Positions 26,818 to 34,645 are shown, counted from the first letter of the stretch. The stretch is 55,899 nt of DNA from Nitrosotalea sp. (GCA_025451075.1 JANWLA010000015.1:1-55899), one strand, 5' to 3'. The notes: generated from the letters alone by a model not told the origin. Translations and numbers: made by a program.

Positions 26818-26858
26818 GGGGCACAATGAGAGCTTGCGTAGCAAGCTCTCATTCCCCC
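26818..26858 (+). terminator. Strong hairpin, possible terminator or RNA element
   Basis: AATGAGAGCTTGC (26825-26837) pairs perfectly with GCAAGCTCTCATT (26841-26853) around GTA. The stem can be extended by GGGG (26818-26821) with CCCC after it, leaving CAC bulged. There is no T-run, so an RNA structure or protein site is as likely as a terminator. Confidence 0.5.
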
Positions 26859-26940
26859 AACTGGTTTCATCTTAAATTAGTTATGTGGTGACTCGACAAC
26901 CGTTGATTTTTCTTAATAAAAACAATAACTTTAAGTGGAC

Positions 26941-26978
26941 TGTTGGTTAAATCCAACATATGTTGGAAAAAACCAACA
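26941..26978. promoter_or_regulatory. Twin operator over the start codon of the wHTH-MNT gene
   Basis: Two identical inverted repeats TGTTGG-N6-CCAACA occupy 26941-26958 and 26961-26978, separated by two bases, so their centres are 20 bp apart (about two helical turns). The second lies inside the coding sequence and the ATG (26960) sits between them. This is a typical geometry for cooperative autorepression by the wHTH protein that follows. Confidence 0.7.
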
Positions 26979-27568
26979 TTACGCAAACTACCTTGAGAAT
27001 AGTAGGCCTCTATAATGATAATTATACAAAATCACTTCATCTGAGAGAAATAGCAAGAAAAACAAAGACTGATGTAAATACTGCATATCCACAACTGAAC
27101 AAATTGGCAGAAATGAATATTTTATCCAGTACGATGAGGGGTAAAAACAAGGAATATGTTTTGAATCTAGATAATATTATAACGAAATATTACTTAACTA
27201 TGGCAGAAATTTTCACTGCTATTGTGTATCTACAAAAGAACTTTGTGATAAAGAAAGTAATGACAGAGATCGAATCTAAAATAGATGGTTCACTCATACT
27301 TTTTGGTAGCTTTGTAAAAGGAGGACATACCAAAGAAAGTGATATCGACATGTTTGTAATAGGACAGAAAAATATTGATAAAATGACTTTTAGATTAAAA
27401 GATCTTATTGGTCATGAAATAAACATTAAAGTCACCAATGAAAGTAAATTTGTAAATGGTCTAAAGAACAAAGATCCACTTATAAGCGAAGTTATATCCA
27501 ATCATATTATACTTAAGGGTGCAGACAAATTTTGTGACATGATGTGGAGACAATATGAGTTCCAATAA
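26960..27568 (+). CDS. wHTH-MNT nucleotidyltransferase, antitoxin-like
   Basis: The N-terminal ~70 residues are a winged helix (LHLREIARKTKTDVNTAYPQL). The middle holds the minimal nucleotidyltransferase motif G116-S117 ... D128-I-D130 (GSFVKGGHTKESDIDMF). MNT proteins of this type modify or neutralise a partner HEPN toxin, in known cases by AMPylating it. The HEPN gene follows with a 14-nt overlap, giving the classic pair. The winged helix and the twin operator over its start suggest that it represses its own transcription. Confidence 0.85.
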   Translation: MLEKTNITQTTLRIVGLYNDNYTKSLHLREIARKTKTDVNTAYPQLNKLAEMNILSSTMRGKNKEYVLNLDNIITKYYLTMAEIFTAIVYLQKNFVIKKVMTEIESKIDGSLILFGSFVKGGHTKESDIDMFVIGQKNIDKMTFRLKDLIGHEINIKVTNESKFVNGLKNKDPLISEVISNHIILKGADKFCDMMWRQYEFQ

Positions 27569-28043
27569 AAAATATCTCAAATGGTGTGCAAAACAAAAAA
27601 AGGGCATCAAAATCATTCCAGAATCTATCACTCTGCAGAAAGCTTATTTGAAAAAATCAGAAGAATCGCTAAAATCAATGAATGCTAATGCCAAAGCAGG
27701 AATTGACGAATGGGTTGTATCTACAAGTTATTATGCAAAATATTTTGCGGTTTATGCATTGCTATCACGTATGGGTATAAAATGTGAAATACATGACTGT
27801 ACCGTGGCCCTGTTTGAATATCTATTTTCAGGTACAATTCCAGCTAATTTTGTACAAGATTTACAACAATCTAAAGATGATCGTATAGACGCACAATATT
27901 ATACTCAAACCGTACAAATCAATCAAAAGAAAATACTTGTTGACACAACTAATTTTGTGCTTGAAATACAAAAAATTATTGACAAATTAACATCTACTGA
28001 AATTGCAACACTCATAGGGAAAATCAAATCCTCTATGAATTAG
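27555..28043 (+). CDS. HEPN-domain protein, toxin-like partner of MNT
   Basis: The helical segment LQKAYLKKSEESLKSMNANA and the following STSYYAKYFAVYALLSRMGI are characteristic of the HEPN helices of MNT-associated proteins. A canonical R-x4-6-H pair is not obvious; RMGIKCEIH has R-x7-H, so RNase activity is uncertain. It overlaps the wHTH-MNT gene by 14 nt. It would be the toxin of a MNT/HEPN module if active. Confidence 0.75.
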   Translation: MSSNKKYLKWCAKQKKGIKIIPESITLQKAYLKKSEESLKSMNANAKAGIDEWVVSTSYYAKYFAVYALLSRMGIKCEIHDCTVALFEYLFSGTIPANFVQDLQQSKDDRIDAQYYTQTVQINQKKILVDTTNFVLEIQKIIDKLTSTEIATLIGKIKSSMN

Positions 28044-28060
28044 ATATGTATTATTATAAA

Positions 28061-28138
28061 ATAGGCACAACGGAACCAAAAAATGCACTGTACAGCAGCG
28101 TGTCCGGCCCGATCCACCACTTTTAAACTAGAAGAATA
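28061..28138 (+). repeat. Dispersed intergenic repeat, copy 3
   Basis: AGGCACAACGGAACC, then ATGCACTGTACAGCAGCGTG, TCCGGCCCGATCCACCAC, and the TATA-like TTTTAAACTAGAAGAAT. Together with the CCAGTAC module that follows (28180-28192) it is very similar to the arrangement before the gene at 19509. It starts 18 nt after the HEPN stop. Confidence 0.8.
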
Positions 28139-28195
28139 CTGCAGAGAAAATCTACATCAATTTTTTAAAGTATGTTCATCCAGTACATGTAAAAC

Positions 28196-28249
28196 ATGAA
28201 AACTTTGCACTTTTCAATAACATGTGAGATTAAACAGATTCCACAATAA
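28196..28249 (+). pseudogene. Remnant of an MKTLH-type signal-peptide gene
   Basis: After CCAGTACATGTAA, an ATG at 28196 begins MKTLHFSI, as in the tandem genes at 19.5-21.2 kb, but the frame ends after 17 codons. The repeat, module and gene start are therefore still recognisable while the gene body is lost. It could also be a very short leader ORF. Confidence 0.5.
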
Positions 28250-28316
28250 AACAAAAACAATTGATACAATTTTAGAGGTGTTTTAATAATACATATCATA
28301 TCGTTAATTCAGCATA

Positions 28317-29159
28317 TTGAACAAATACATCGCAATCATCATAATTACAGTTATCGCAATTTCAGCATTTGTGATTGGGCAAAATTTTGATAGTTCCAAG
28401 ACTTCTACATCAAATGGAATTTCAAATATCATGCAATGGCCAAACGTTCACCAAAATGTAGCGACGGATTTTAATCCAACAATAAAGTCACCAGAAATTG
28501 AAAATGACTCATTCATTCACCCCTTTGCCGTGGTTATCGGAGATTGTTACATTGGCAAAATGGTATTGATGGCCCCGACATCTGTTTGTAGGGGAGATGA
28601 AGGTACTCCGATTTACATCTCTGCTTATTCCAATGTTCAAGATGGTGTAATTCTTCATGCGCTAGAAACTACACTAGATGGGAAAAACATCGATGGGAGA
28701 AGATTCTCTGAAAATGGAGATAGACTACTTGCAAATGATTCTAGATTTGATCAAGGATATGCAATATTCATAGGTAATAAAGTCAGTCTTGCACATGATT
28801 CGATGGTGCATGGACCTGCTTGGATTGGTAATAATACTTTTGTTGGAATGAAGAGTCTCATCTTTAACGCCAAAATTGGAAGTAATGTAGCAGTTGGTGT
28901 TTTTAGTCTCATAACAAATGGAGTTGTTATAGCAGACAACAAATTTGTGCCTCCAGGAAGTCAAATTCTCACCCAGACACAAGCAGATGCTTTACCATCC
29001 CGTATAGGAAGTGCATATGAAAATCTCAACAAAGATGTTCTTCATGTCAACAAGGATCTTGCAGATGCTTATAACAGCAATGACCTTGGAAAAATAAAGT
29101 ATTACAGAGAAGCATTAATGGAAGAGGAAGGCTCAGTTACCACGCAACCTTCACCATAA
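28317..29159 (+). CDS. Secreted gamma-class (Cam-type) carbonic anhydrase
   Basis: The start is TTG (28317). A signal peptide or anchor (IAIIIITVIAISAFVIG) precedes a left-handed beta-helix. Zinc ligands are H114 (LHALE), H160 and H165 (AHDSMVHGPAW). R92 and D94 with E95 (CRGDEG) match the Arg59/Asp61/Glu62 set of the archaeal Cam enzyme, and LHALE supplies the Glu84 equivalent, so it has the acidic loop of true Cam rather than CamH. It interconverts CO2 and bicarbonate outside the membrane, useful to an autotroph fixing bicarbonate. A trailing helix (residues about 235-265) trimerises such enzymes. It lies downstream of a dispersed repeat copy. Confidence 0.9.
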   Translation: MNKYIAIIIITVIAISAFVIGQNFDSSKTSTSNGISNIMQWPNVHQNVATDFNPTIKSPEIENDSFIHPFAVVIGDCYIGKMVLMAPTSVCRGDEGTPIYISAYSNVQDGVILHALETTLDGKNIDGRRFSENGDRLLANDSRFDQGYAIFIGNKVSLAHDSMVHGPAWIGNNTFVGMKSLIFNAKIGSNVAVGVFSLITNGVVIADNKFVPPGSQILTQTQADALPSRIGSAYENLNKDVLHVNKDLADAYNSNDLGKIKYYREALMEEEGSVTTQPSP

Positions 29160-29341
29160 GTTTGCATGTGATGTTATTCAAGCATTTCAAGTTTTTATTA
29201 TTTTGATTGCAGTACTTTTAATAATTAATGAAATAAAAACTCCCACGCAAATCCAACAAATCATGCGCTAAATCCTGAATTGTTAACCATTCATACATGA
29301 AATGTGCACCTTTATTTTCTATCGTGTTCATTTGGAGGAAA

Positions 29342-29421
29342 TTTAGGTACAATGGAACCAAAAAATGCACCGCACAGTAGTGTGTCCGGCCCGGTTCATC
29401 CCTTTTTAAACTGAAAAGAAT
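29342..29421 (+). repeat. Dispersed intergenic repeat, copy 4
   Basis: TTTAGGTACAATGGAACC, ATGCACCGCACAGTAGTGTG, TCCGGCCCGGTTCATC and TTTTTAAACTGAAAAGAAT. It lies in the 386-nt gap 29160-29545 between carbonic anhydrase and the cyclase. The rest of the gap holds no clear gene; a 37-codon minus-strand frame is not convincing. No CCAGTAC module follows this copy. Confidence 0.8.
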
Positions 29422-29545
29422 GAAGTATCTTTTCATAACATCATTCTACCTGTGAGAGTTAGAATCTATTTAGATTAGAACCTGAAAATTCTTAACTCGC
29501 TAAATCTAATGCTACCTTAAATTAAGGATCGAAGAAACTCTGACA

Positions 29546-30520
29546 TTGTTCAATTTGAAGTTTTTCAGCTTGAAAAAGAAATTATTAGTATTAGTTTTGA
29601 CCGTATCTTTGATTTCTATAATGATGACTACAATTTTATTTTTAAATTTTAATAATATACCATTATTTCAATTAAAAGAAAATATTATTGGGATTGGCTT
29701 AGCATTAATGATTGCAATAAGTCTCATCACAATTTTTCTATCAAAGCGTCTTTCTGAGCCGTTAACAAGACTTCGTGAGGCCGCTGATAAAATAGCAAGG
29801 GGAAATTTTGATGTTAGAACAGACATAAAAGCACATGATGAGATTGGACAACTTTCCACATCCTTTGATTCTATGGCACAAAAGCTTCAAGAATCTATGA
29901 TTGCAATAAATCTACGAGAGGAAATCATAAAAGAACAAGAAGATATTCTTTTACGCTTTTCTCAGAAAAATGAAGACAGTTGCGTATGTATAGTTGACAT
30001 TGTACAATCTACCCTGATTACTGCTAGTTTGTCAAATGAACAAATCAAAAATTTTTATGGAGTTTTCATTAATTCTATAGCTGAGATTGTAAAAAAATTC
30101 AATGGCATAGTGGTAAAAAACATTGGAGATTCATTATTATTTTATTTTATGAAAATTGATTCTGATGATAAGGATTATTTCAAAAATGTAATGGAGTGTT
30201 GCTTGACAATAAGCGATTCAAATTCAGAATTAAATAAAAAAATGGCTAAAGTAGACCTTCCTAAAATCTCTTACCGCACTAGCATATCTTATGGAACAAT
30301 CAGTATTGCAAAGGTATCTACATCATTAGTTGATGATATTTTTGGCGTAACTGTAAACAGATGCTCTAAGATAAATCGATTCGCCTTACCTAACGGAGTA
30401 ATTATTGGAAGTGATTTTTATGAAAAGGTGAAAACCTTCGATGATTACCAGTTTAGAAACATGAATGCTACAGTTGGAGCCCAATCAATTTATTCAGTAT
30501 TTCTAGTTACTAGAAAATAA
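29546..30520 (+). CDS. Membrane HAMP-class III nucleotide cyclase-like protein
   Basis: Two membrane helices (about residues 10-30 and 46-66) are followed directly by a HAMP domain (KRLSEPLTRLREAADKIARG and HDEIGQLSTSFDSMAQKL). The C-terminal domain is a class III adenylate/guanylate cyclase homology domain: VCIVDIVQSTLI, VVKNIGDSLLFYF, RTSISYGTISIAKV and FGVTVNRCSKINRFA. The first metal Asp (VDIVQST) and the second (GDSLLF) are present. There is almost no extracytoplasmic sensor between the helices. The start is TTG at 29546. It may make cAMP or cGMP; a degenerate regulatory domain is the alternative. Confidence 0.8.
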   Translation: MFNLKFFSLKKKLLVLVLTVSLISIMMTTILFLNFNNIPLFQLKENIIGIGLALMIAISLITIFLSKRLSEPLTRLREAADKIARGNFDVRTDIKAHDEIGQLSTSFDSMAQKLQESMIAINLREEIIKEQEDILLRFSQKNEDSCVCIVDIVQSTLITASLSNEQIKNFYGVFINSIAEIVKKFNGIVVKNIGDSLLFYFMKIDSDDKDYFKNVMECCLTISDSNSELNKKMAKVDLPKISYRTSISYGTISIAKVSTSLVDDIFGVTVNRCSKINRFALPNGVIIGSDFYEKVKTFDDYQFRNMNATVGAQSIYSVFLVTRK

Positions 30521-30561
30521 TTATTTTTATTTGATGCCAAGAGTACAAAATGAAATTGAAC

Positions 30562-30640
30562 TGGTACAAATTGGAACGCAAAAATACACTATACAGTAAG
30601 CATGTCCGGCCCGATCTATCACTTTTACACTAGATCTTAC
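30562..30640 (+). repeat. Dispersed intergenic repeat, copy 5
   Basis: GGTACAAATTGGAACGC, ATACACTATACAGTAAGCATG, TCCGGCCCGATCTATCAC and TTTTACACTAGATC. A CCAGTACACGTAA module follows at 30666-30678, then ATGAAATTATCTC, a faint remnant of the MKTLH-type start. The next real gene begins at 30790. Confidence 0.75.
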
Positions 30641-30789
30641 TCCAATTTTTTTAAACAATGACAGCCCAGTACACGTAAAAATATGAAATTATCTCAAATT
30701 CACGTAACATCGATTTTGTCCTTTGAACAATATGAAATTATGAGAATATACTAGTTACCTGACAAAAAAGTTATAATCTTATTCACAAC

Positions 30790-31269
30790 ATGTATCACAT
30801 GGTAAACCCAATCCCGGACGGACATCACAGTGTAACTCCAACTTTGACAGTAAAAGGAGCATCAGACGCAATTGAATTTTACAAAAAAGCATTCGGTGCG
30901 CAAGAAATAATGAAATTTCTAGGACCCGATGGAAAAAGCATAATGCATGCCGAAATAAAGATAGGCGATTCACTTGTCATGCTAAATGATGAACATCCAC
31001 AAATGGGATGCATGTCACCTCAATCAGTAGGAGGAGCAAGCAGTGGAATTTTCTTGTATGTCCAAGACACTGATGATGTGTATAACAAAGCAATTTCTGC
31101 AGGAGCAAAATCCAAGATGCCTCCAATGGATGCTTTTTGGGGAGACAGATTTGGATCAATCGAGGATCCTTTTGGACATGTTTGGAGCATTGCAACTCAC
31201 AAAAAAGACATGACCATGGATGAACTCAAAAAAGCAGGAGAAGAGTTCATGAAACAAATGAAGCAATAA
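30790..31269 (+). CDS. VOC/glyoxalase-fold protein, PhnB-like
   Basis: The protein starts with HHSVTPTLTVKGASDAIEFYKKAFGA, the first beta-alpha-beta unit of PhnB/VOC proteins. The second unit is SSGIFLYVQDTDDVYNKA and the end WGDRFGSIEDPFGHVWSIATH is diagnostic. VOC enzymes act on small metabolites via a metal centre, but PhnB-like members often have no known substrate. A four-residue longer start (MYHM) is used; Met4 is an alternative. Confidence 0.8.
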   Translation: MYHMVNPIPDGHHSVTPTLTVKGASDAIEFYKKAFGAQEIMKFLGPDGKSIMHAEIKIGDSLVMLNDEHPQMGCMSPQSVGGASSGIFLYVQDTDDVYNKAISAGAKSKMPPMDAFWGDRFGSIEDPFGHVWSIATHKKDMTMDELKKAGEEFMKQMKQ

Positions 31270-31378
31270 CAATTGTGTTGATCAACAAAACCTCATCATT
31301 TTTGAATCATTATACTGAACACATCTAATTGAACGGTAGTCTGATTTTTTACATTATTGTTTATCTTGTGTTCAAAAA

Positions 31379-31792
31379 CTAGCAAGCATTATTGCGATTC
31401 ATATCCGATATCACGTTTAGGATTTCATCTATATCAATTGGTTTTTCAACTATTTTGGTTGGATGCGCATAGCTTACATCATAATTTTTCAGCTGAGATC
31501 CTGTAACAAGTATCACCTTGGCATGAGGGTCAAATTCTCGTATCTTTTCAATTCCATACAGGCCATCATAGAAAGGCATTGCAGCATCAATTAATACAAC
31601 ATCTGGCCGCAGTTTTTGGTACATCTCAAACGCTTCTTTTCCATTAGAGCCAGTCCCAATTACATTGATGTCATGAATCTGGAGCAAACCTACAAAAGCA
31701 TCTCGTACGTCTTTGTCATCATCTATTATCAAGACATTTGTTCTATGTGCAATCTCCATCTTACTATCTGTCATCATTGTAGATACAATCAA
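31379..31792 (-). CDS. CheY-like response regulator receiver
   Basis: A lone receiver domain: acidic pair in VLIIDDDKDVRD, phosphoacceptor Asp in VVLIDAAMPFYDG, VTGS and the conserved Lys in EKPID. It has no output domain. The true start may be Met7 or Met12. It is convergent with the VOC gene; the 109-nt gap has an 8-bp inverted pair (TGAACACA near 31315 and TGTGTTCA near 31367) that might end both transcripts. Confidence 0.85.
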   Translation of the reverse strand: MIVSTMMTDSKMEIAHRTNVLIIDDDKDVRDAFVGLLQIHDINVIGTGSNGKEAFEMYQKLRPDVVLIDAAMPFYDGLYGIEKIREFDPHAKVILVTGSQLKNYDVSYAHPTKIVEKPIDIDEILNVISDMNRNNAC

Positions 31793-31923
31793 TGCCTGGT
31801 GCCTGTGATAATAGTGTAAAGTTGTACAATATGGACAAGCTAAATTTTTGGAAATAATTGAAAGTTACACATATCTTTAAAAAAACAGGAACAAAATTTC
31901 AATTAAAAATATCGCACATCACA

Positions 31924-33012
31924 TCAAGTAGGACTGTTGAAATATTTCATGACGTCGCTTATGTTTTCTACTTCGATTACCTTCATACCATACTTGCTCT
32001 CCATGATAGGTGACAGTGATTCTTCCTGTGGACTGCATGATTGGTATACAAAAGATCCTTGATTTGTTTGTGTACACTTTTGCTCTTCTACCGTTCCTTG
32101 ACCCAGTGGAACAAGAAATATCTTGGCGCCATAGTTAGCTGCAGCTTGTGCTTTTTCAAGGACAGCACCAATTGGACCTATGGTACCATCTGATTGTATG
32201 GTCCCAGTCATCAGTACATGACTATTGATGGATTTTCCAAGAATTGCAGAAGACAACAGTACTGTCATTGCACCGCCTGCACTTCCACCATCAACTGCTT
32301 GCAAGTTTTGATTATCAGTTGTAATTGAAAAGATTACATCTTTTTTTGACAAATCAACTCCTGTCACATTCTGAGCCACCCGTGCTGCTATTCTGGCCGA
32401 GTTTTGAAAATCAACGCCTTCAGGTATTGCAGTATTTGCAAGTACTAGGCCTGTCCCATCTCTAACATCAACTGTGATCTTCAATATTGTACCATTGTAG
32501 GATGTTGTCTGGAAGAAACCATCGCTTTGAGTTACTGGGTATACAGCTACTGCAGAGATTGAATCAACATATGTACTTGAATTTGCTGATTGTTGTTTTG
32601 CTGTAATATCTTGGAGTTGTTGTAAAAGCTCATTGTACTTTACCTGCAAAGTGTTATATTTTGTCTGCATCTCATTCATCTGTGACGTGGCGTTATTCTG
32701 ATTTGCAATAGAAGACAAGGACGATACTTGATTTGTGTGAATTATGTTTTGGTCAATCAGATATTGTATTGTTTTTAAAAAATCTGAATCACTAGTTTGA
32801 CCTTCAGACCACAATTTTGCAACACTTTTAATCCAATTTGGAATTGAACTTGTTGAAAGCGAAGAATTGAGTGATTGTTGCTGGCCATATGCTTTTACAA
32901 ACAATCCAGATACTGCAGGGGAGTTATTCGTAGTTGATGAGGCAAAACTTGCAATGGCAATACTGACAATTATTATGAAAACTGTTGAAATTGACAAATT
33001 CCTTTTATTCAT
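31924..33012 (-). CDS. Secreted Lon-like (S16) serine protease
   Basis: A signal peptide (STVFIIIVSIAIASFAS) leads to a segment PNWIKSVAKLWSEGQTSDSDFLKTIQYLI, a motif common in secreted thaumarchaeal proteins. A coiled coil (about residues 110-145) follows. The C-terminal ~210 residues form the Lon proteolytic domain: Ser244 in GGSAGG and Lys287 in LEKAQAAANY. Their 43-residue spacing equals that of the Ser-Lys dyad in Lon. There is no AAA module, so it acts without ATP and outside the membrane. Cys residues near the end (KCTQ, SCSP) could form a disulfide. Confidence 0.85.
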   Translation of the reverse strand: MNKRNLSISTVFIIIVSIAIASFASSTTNNSPAVSGLFVKAYGQQQSLNSSLSTSSIPNWIKSVAKLWSEGQTSDSDFLKTIQYLIDQNIIHTNQVSSLSSIANQNNATSQMNEMQTKYNTLQVKYNELLQQLQDITAKQQSANSSTYVDSISAVAVYPVTQSDGFFQTTSYNGTILKITVDVRDGTGLVLANTAIPEGVDFQNSARIAARVAQNVTGVDLSKKDVIFSITTDNQNLQAVDGGSAGGAMTVLLSSAILGKSINSHVLMTGTIQSDGTIGPIGAVLEKAQAAANYGAKIFLVPLGQGTVEEQKCTQTNQGSFVYQSCSPQEESLSPIMESKYGMKVIEVENISDVMKYFNSPT

Positions 33013-33164
33013 AAATTGGTCTCTACTCGGATCTAATATTTATTTTTCACAATTATAAATTTTAATTTTATGGCATGACAAACCCGATTTGGCTGTGCTT
33101 TCAGGTGTGGATGTTACTGAAAACATCTACGAATAACAGGTAGTTTCATACAAAATTGAAAAAA

Positions 33165-33427
33165 ATATCAGATTCAAGTGCGGTTGTTCAGAGGGAATTA
33201 CCCTGAGAACTCCCGCTTGTAGAGAATCTGCAATATTAGTTGTAGACGTATATAGAAAAGATTGTGTTTGTTTATTGTAAAATAAATTTAATTTGTAATG
33301 TAAAGTGTGTTTGAACCAAACACACTGCTTGATATATTTGCCTAACGCGCAAAAACTACAAGTAGAAACCGTGGAACAAAACCATGTAGAGTGGTGAATC
33401 TGCAATCCACGGTCTCTATCTTTTTTT
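33165..33427 (+). ncRNA. Candidate structured RNA with terminator-like end
   Basis: In the 444-nt gap 33013-33456 several stems stack up: CAGATTC (33169-33175) with GAATCTG (33224-33230), enclosing GCGG/CCGC and AGGG/CCCT; a perfect 10-bp hairpin AGTGTGTTTG-AAC-CAAACACACT (33304-33326); and ACCGTGGA (33368-33375) with TCCACGGT (33406-33413) before a seven-T run (33421-33427). GTAGAG and GAATCTGCAAT occur together twice, at about 33220 and 33387. No convincing reading frame exists here. No known RNA family is recognised; hairpins bound by proteins are the alternative. Confidence 0.35.
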
Positions 33428-33456
33428 AACTATTCACCATACAATAAAACGATATA

Positions 33457-34299
33457 TTGCAGTATGAAAGAAATTGTGAATTGAATTATTTGCTTTTTGT
33501 CTACACTGGAATGCTTTTGTTGCTTGTGGTGTTCGGAATTACATCTGTTGCCCCGGCATTTGGACAGGTACAGCCTGAGGTTGGTATACAGATAGGGTCA
33601 GGCTCTAGTGAAAACATTTCATGCGTATCTGCAACAAACTGTTTCTCACCCAACCCCCTAACTGTATCACCTGGCACAACAGTAACTTGGAAGAATCTTG
33701 ATTCCGTTGGACATACAATAACCAGTGTAAACAATCTGTGCAATGGTCCTCATATGACAATCCAGGTGGCCACGGATATCAAAAGTGTAGACCCAACAGT
33801 ACTAGTTCGTACATCACTTACCGGTATAACTTATGCCAAGCTTGCACAAGACCAACCATACGCCGCAGATAACGTTAACGCATCCATAAGAAGACTTGTC
33901 TATGAGGCATATGTCTCACCCACAGCAAAATCACTTGAAGTTGTCGTAATGGAGGAAATTGGACACAATACATTCTCAGTGCAAAAAACAGTGCAGGTGT
34001 CAGGATGTGACGTTGGTTCCATATTTGATAGCGGTATAATTTCACCGGGAAAAACATTCGAATTCATGTTCTCAACTTCTGGAGAATACAATTATTTTTG
34101 TACAATTCACCCCTGGATGATGGGCCAAGTTTTTGTGGGAAATGATGTATCCGGACAGCCATCGGATACGCAATCAAGTGCAATTCAAATGCCTCCAGTC
34201 ACTACACCATCTGTGATTCCAGAATTTCCACTTGCAATTCCAATCATGTTGATTGGAATTGTGTCAGTAATTGCATTTTATAAAATACGAATTAACTGA
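33457..34299 (+). CDS. Membrane-anchored cupredoxin with PEF-type C-terminal anchor
   Basis: The start is TTG (33457); ATG 33508, just before LLLLVVFGITSVAPAFG, is an alternative. Copper ligands are likely His in DSVGHTITS (about 86) and Cys, His and Met in YFCTIHPWMMG (about 214-222), a type 1 blue copper site. About 130 residues lie between the first His and the Cys, far more than in plastocyanin, so a domain is inserted. The end has a Thr/Pro linker, then IPEFPLAIPIMLIGIVSVIA, a PEFG/PEF-CTERM-like sorting and anchor segment. Such proteins carry electrons in the thaumarchaeal ammonia-oxidation chain, which uses copper in place of haem proteins. Confidence 0.85.
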   Translation: MQYERNCELNYLLFVYTGMLLLLVVFGITSVAPAFGQVQPEVGIQIGSGSSENISCVSATNCFSPNPLTVSPGTTVTWKNLDSVGHTITSVNNLCNGPHMTIQVATDIKSVDPTVLVRTSLTGITYAKLAQDQPYAADNVNASIRRLVYEAYVSPTAKSLEVVVMEEIGHNTFSVQKTVQVSGCDVGSIFDSGIISPGKTFEFMFSTSGEYNYFCTIHPWMMGQVFVGNDVSGQPSDTQSSAIQMPPVTTPSVIPEFPLAIPIMLIGIVSVIAFYKIRIN

Positions 34300-34351
34300 T
34301 ACTGGAAGATAACACCACCGTTTTTATAATTGCCCATCACAAAATTATCAC

Positions 34352-34597
34352 ATGTCAGTTTCGGAATCAAATTCTATTGCTTGTTCTTTGTTAATTGATC
34401 TAAAAGGCTGCCAAGAGTTAAAAAAACTCAAGCAGGGAACCCAATATTCAATAGATCTCAGCAAAGAGCCTAGCATAATTTTCAAAGATTCTGTAGGAAA
34501 CAAAAAAGAGATGAAATTCAAGCAAAACTGTACTGTGACCATAGCGCCTGAAAAGATACTCTACAACCGTGATGATGTGACAATAAAATCAGTATAA
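34352..34597 (+). CDS. Small hypothetical protein, 81 aa
   Basis: A soluble beta-rich protein (TQYSIDLSKEPSIIFKDSVG, CTVTIAPEKI) with no motif known to me. A TATA-like TTTTATAATT lies about 25 nt before its ATG, fitting its own leaderless promoter. It lies alone between the cupredoxin and ThrRS. Confidence 0.55.
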   Translation: MSVSESNSIACSLLIDLKGCQELKKLKQGTQYSIDLSKEPSIIFKDSVGNKKEMKFKQNCTVTIAPEKILYNRDDVTIKSV

Positions 34598-34645
34598 TTT
34601 TCATGAAAAACACTTATGGACGCCTAGGGATCAAGGATTTCACCC

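Noticed and set aside
29218-29436. 72-codon minus-strand frame, including a 37-codon inner ATG
   Set aside because: It runs through dispersed repeat copy 4 and lacks a recognisable motif; the inner part cannot be excluded but is weak.
33127-33405. 92-codon minus-strand frame
   Set aside because: Composition is unnatural, there is no start signal, and the region is better explained by stem-loops.
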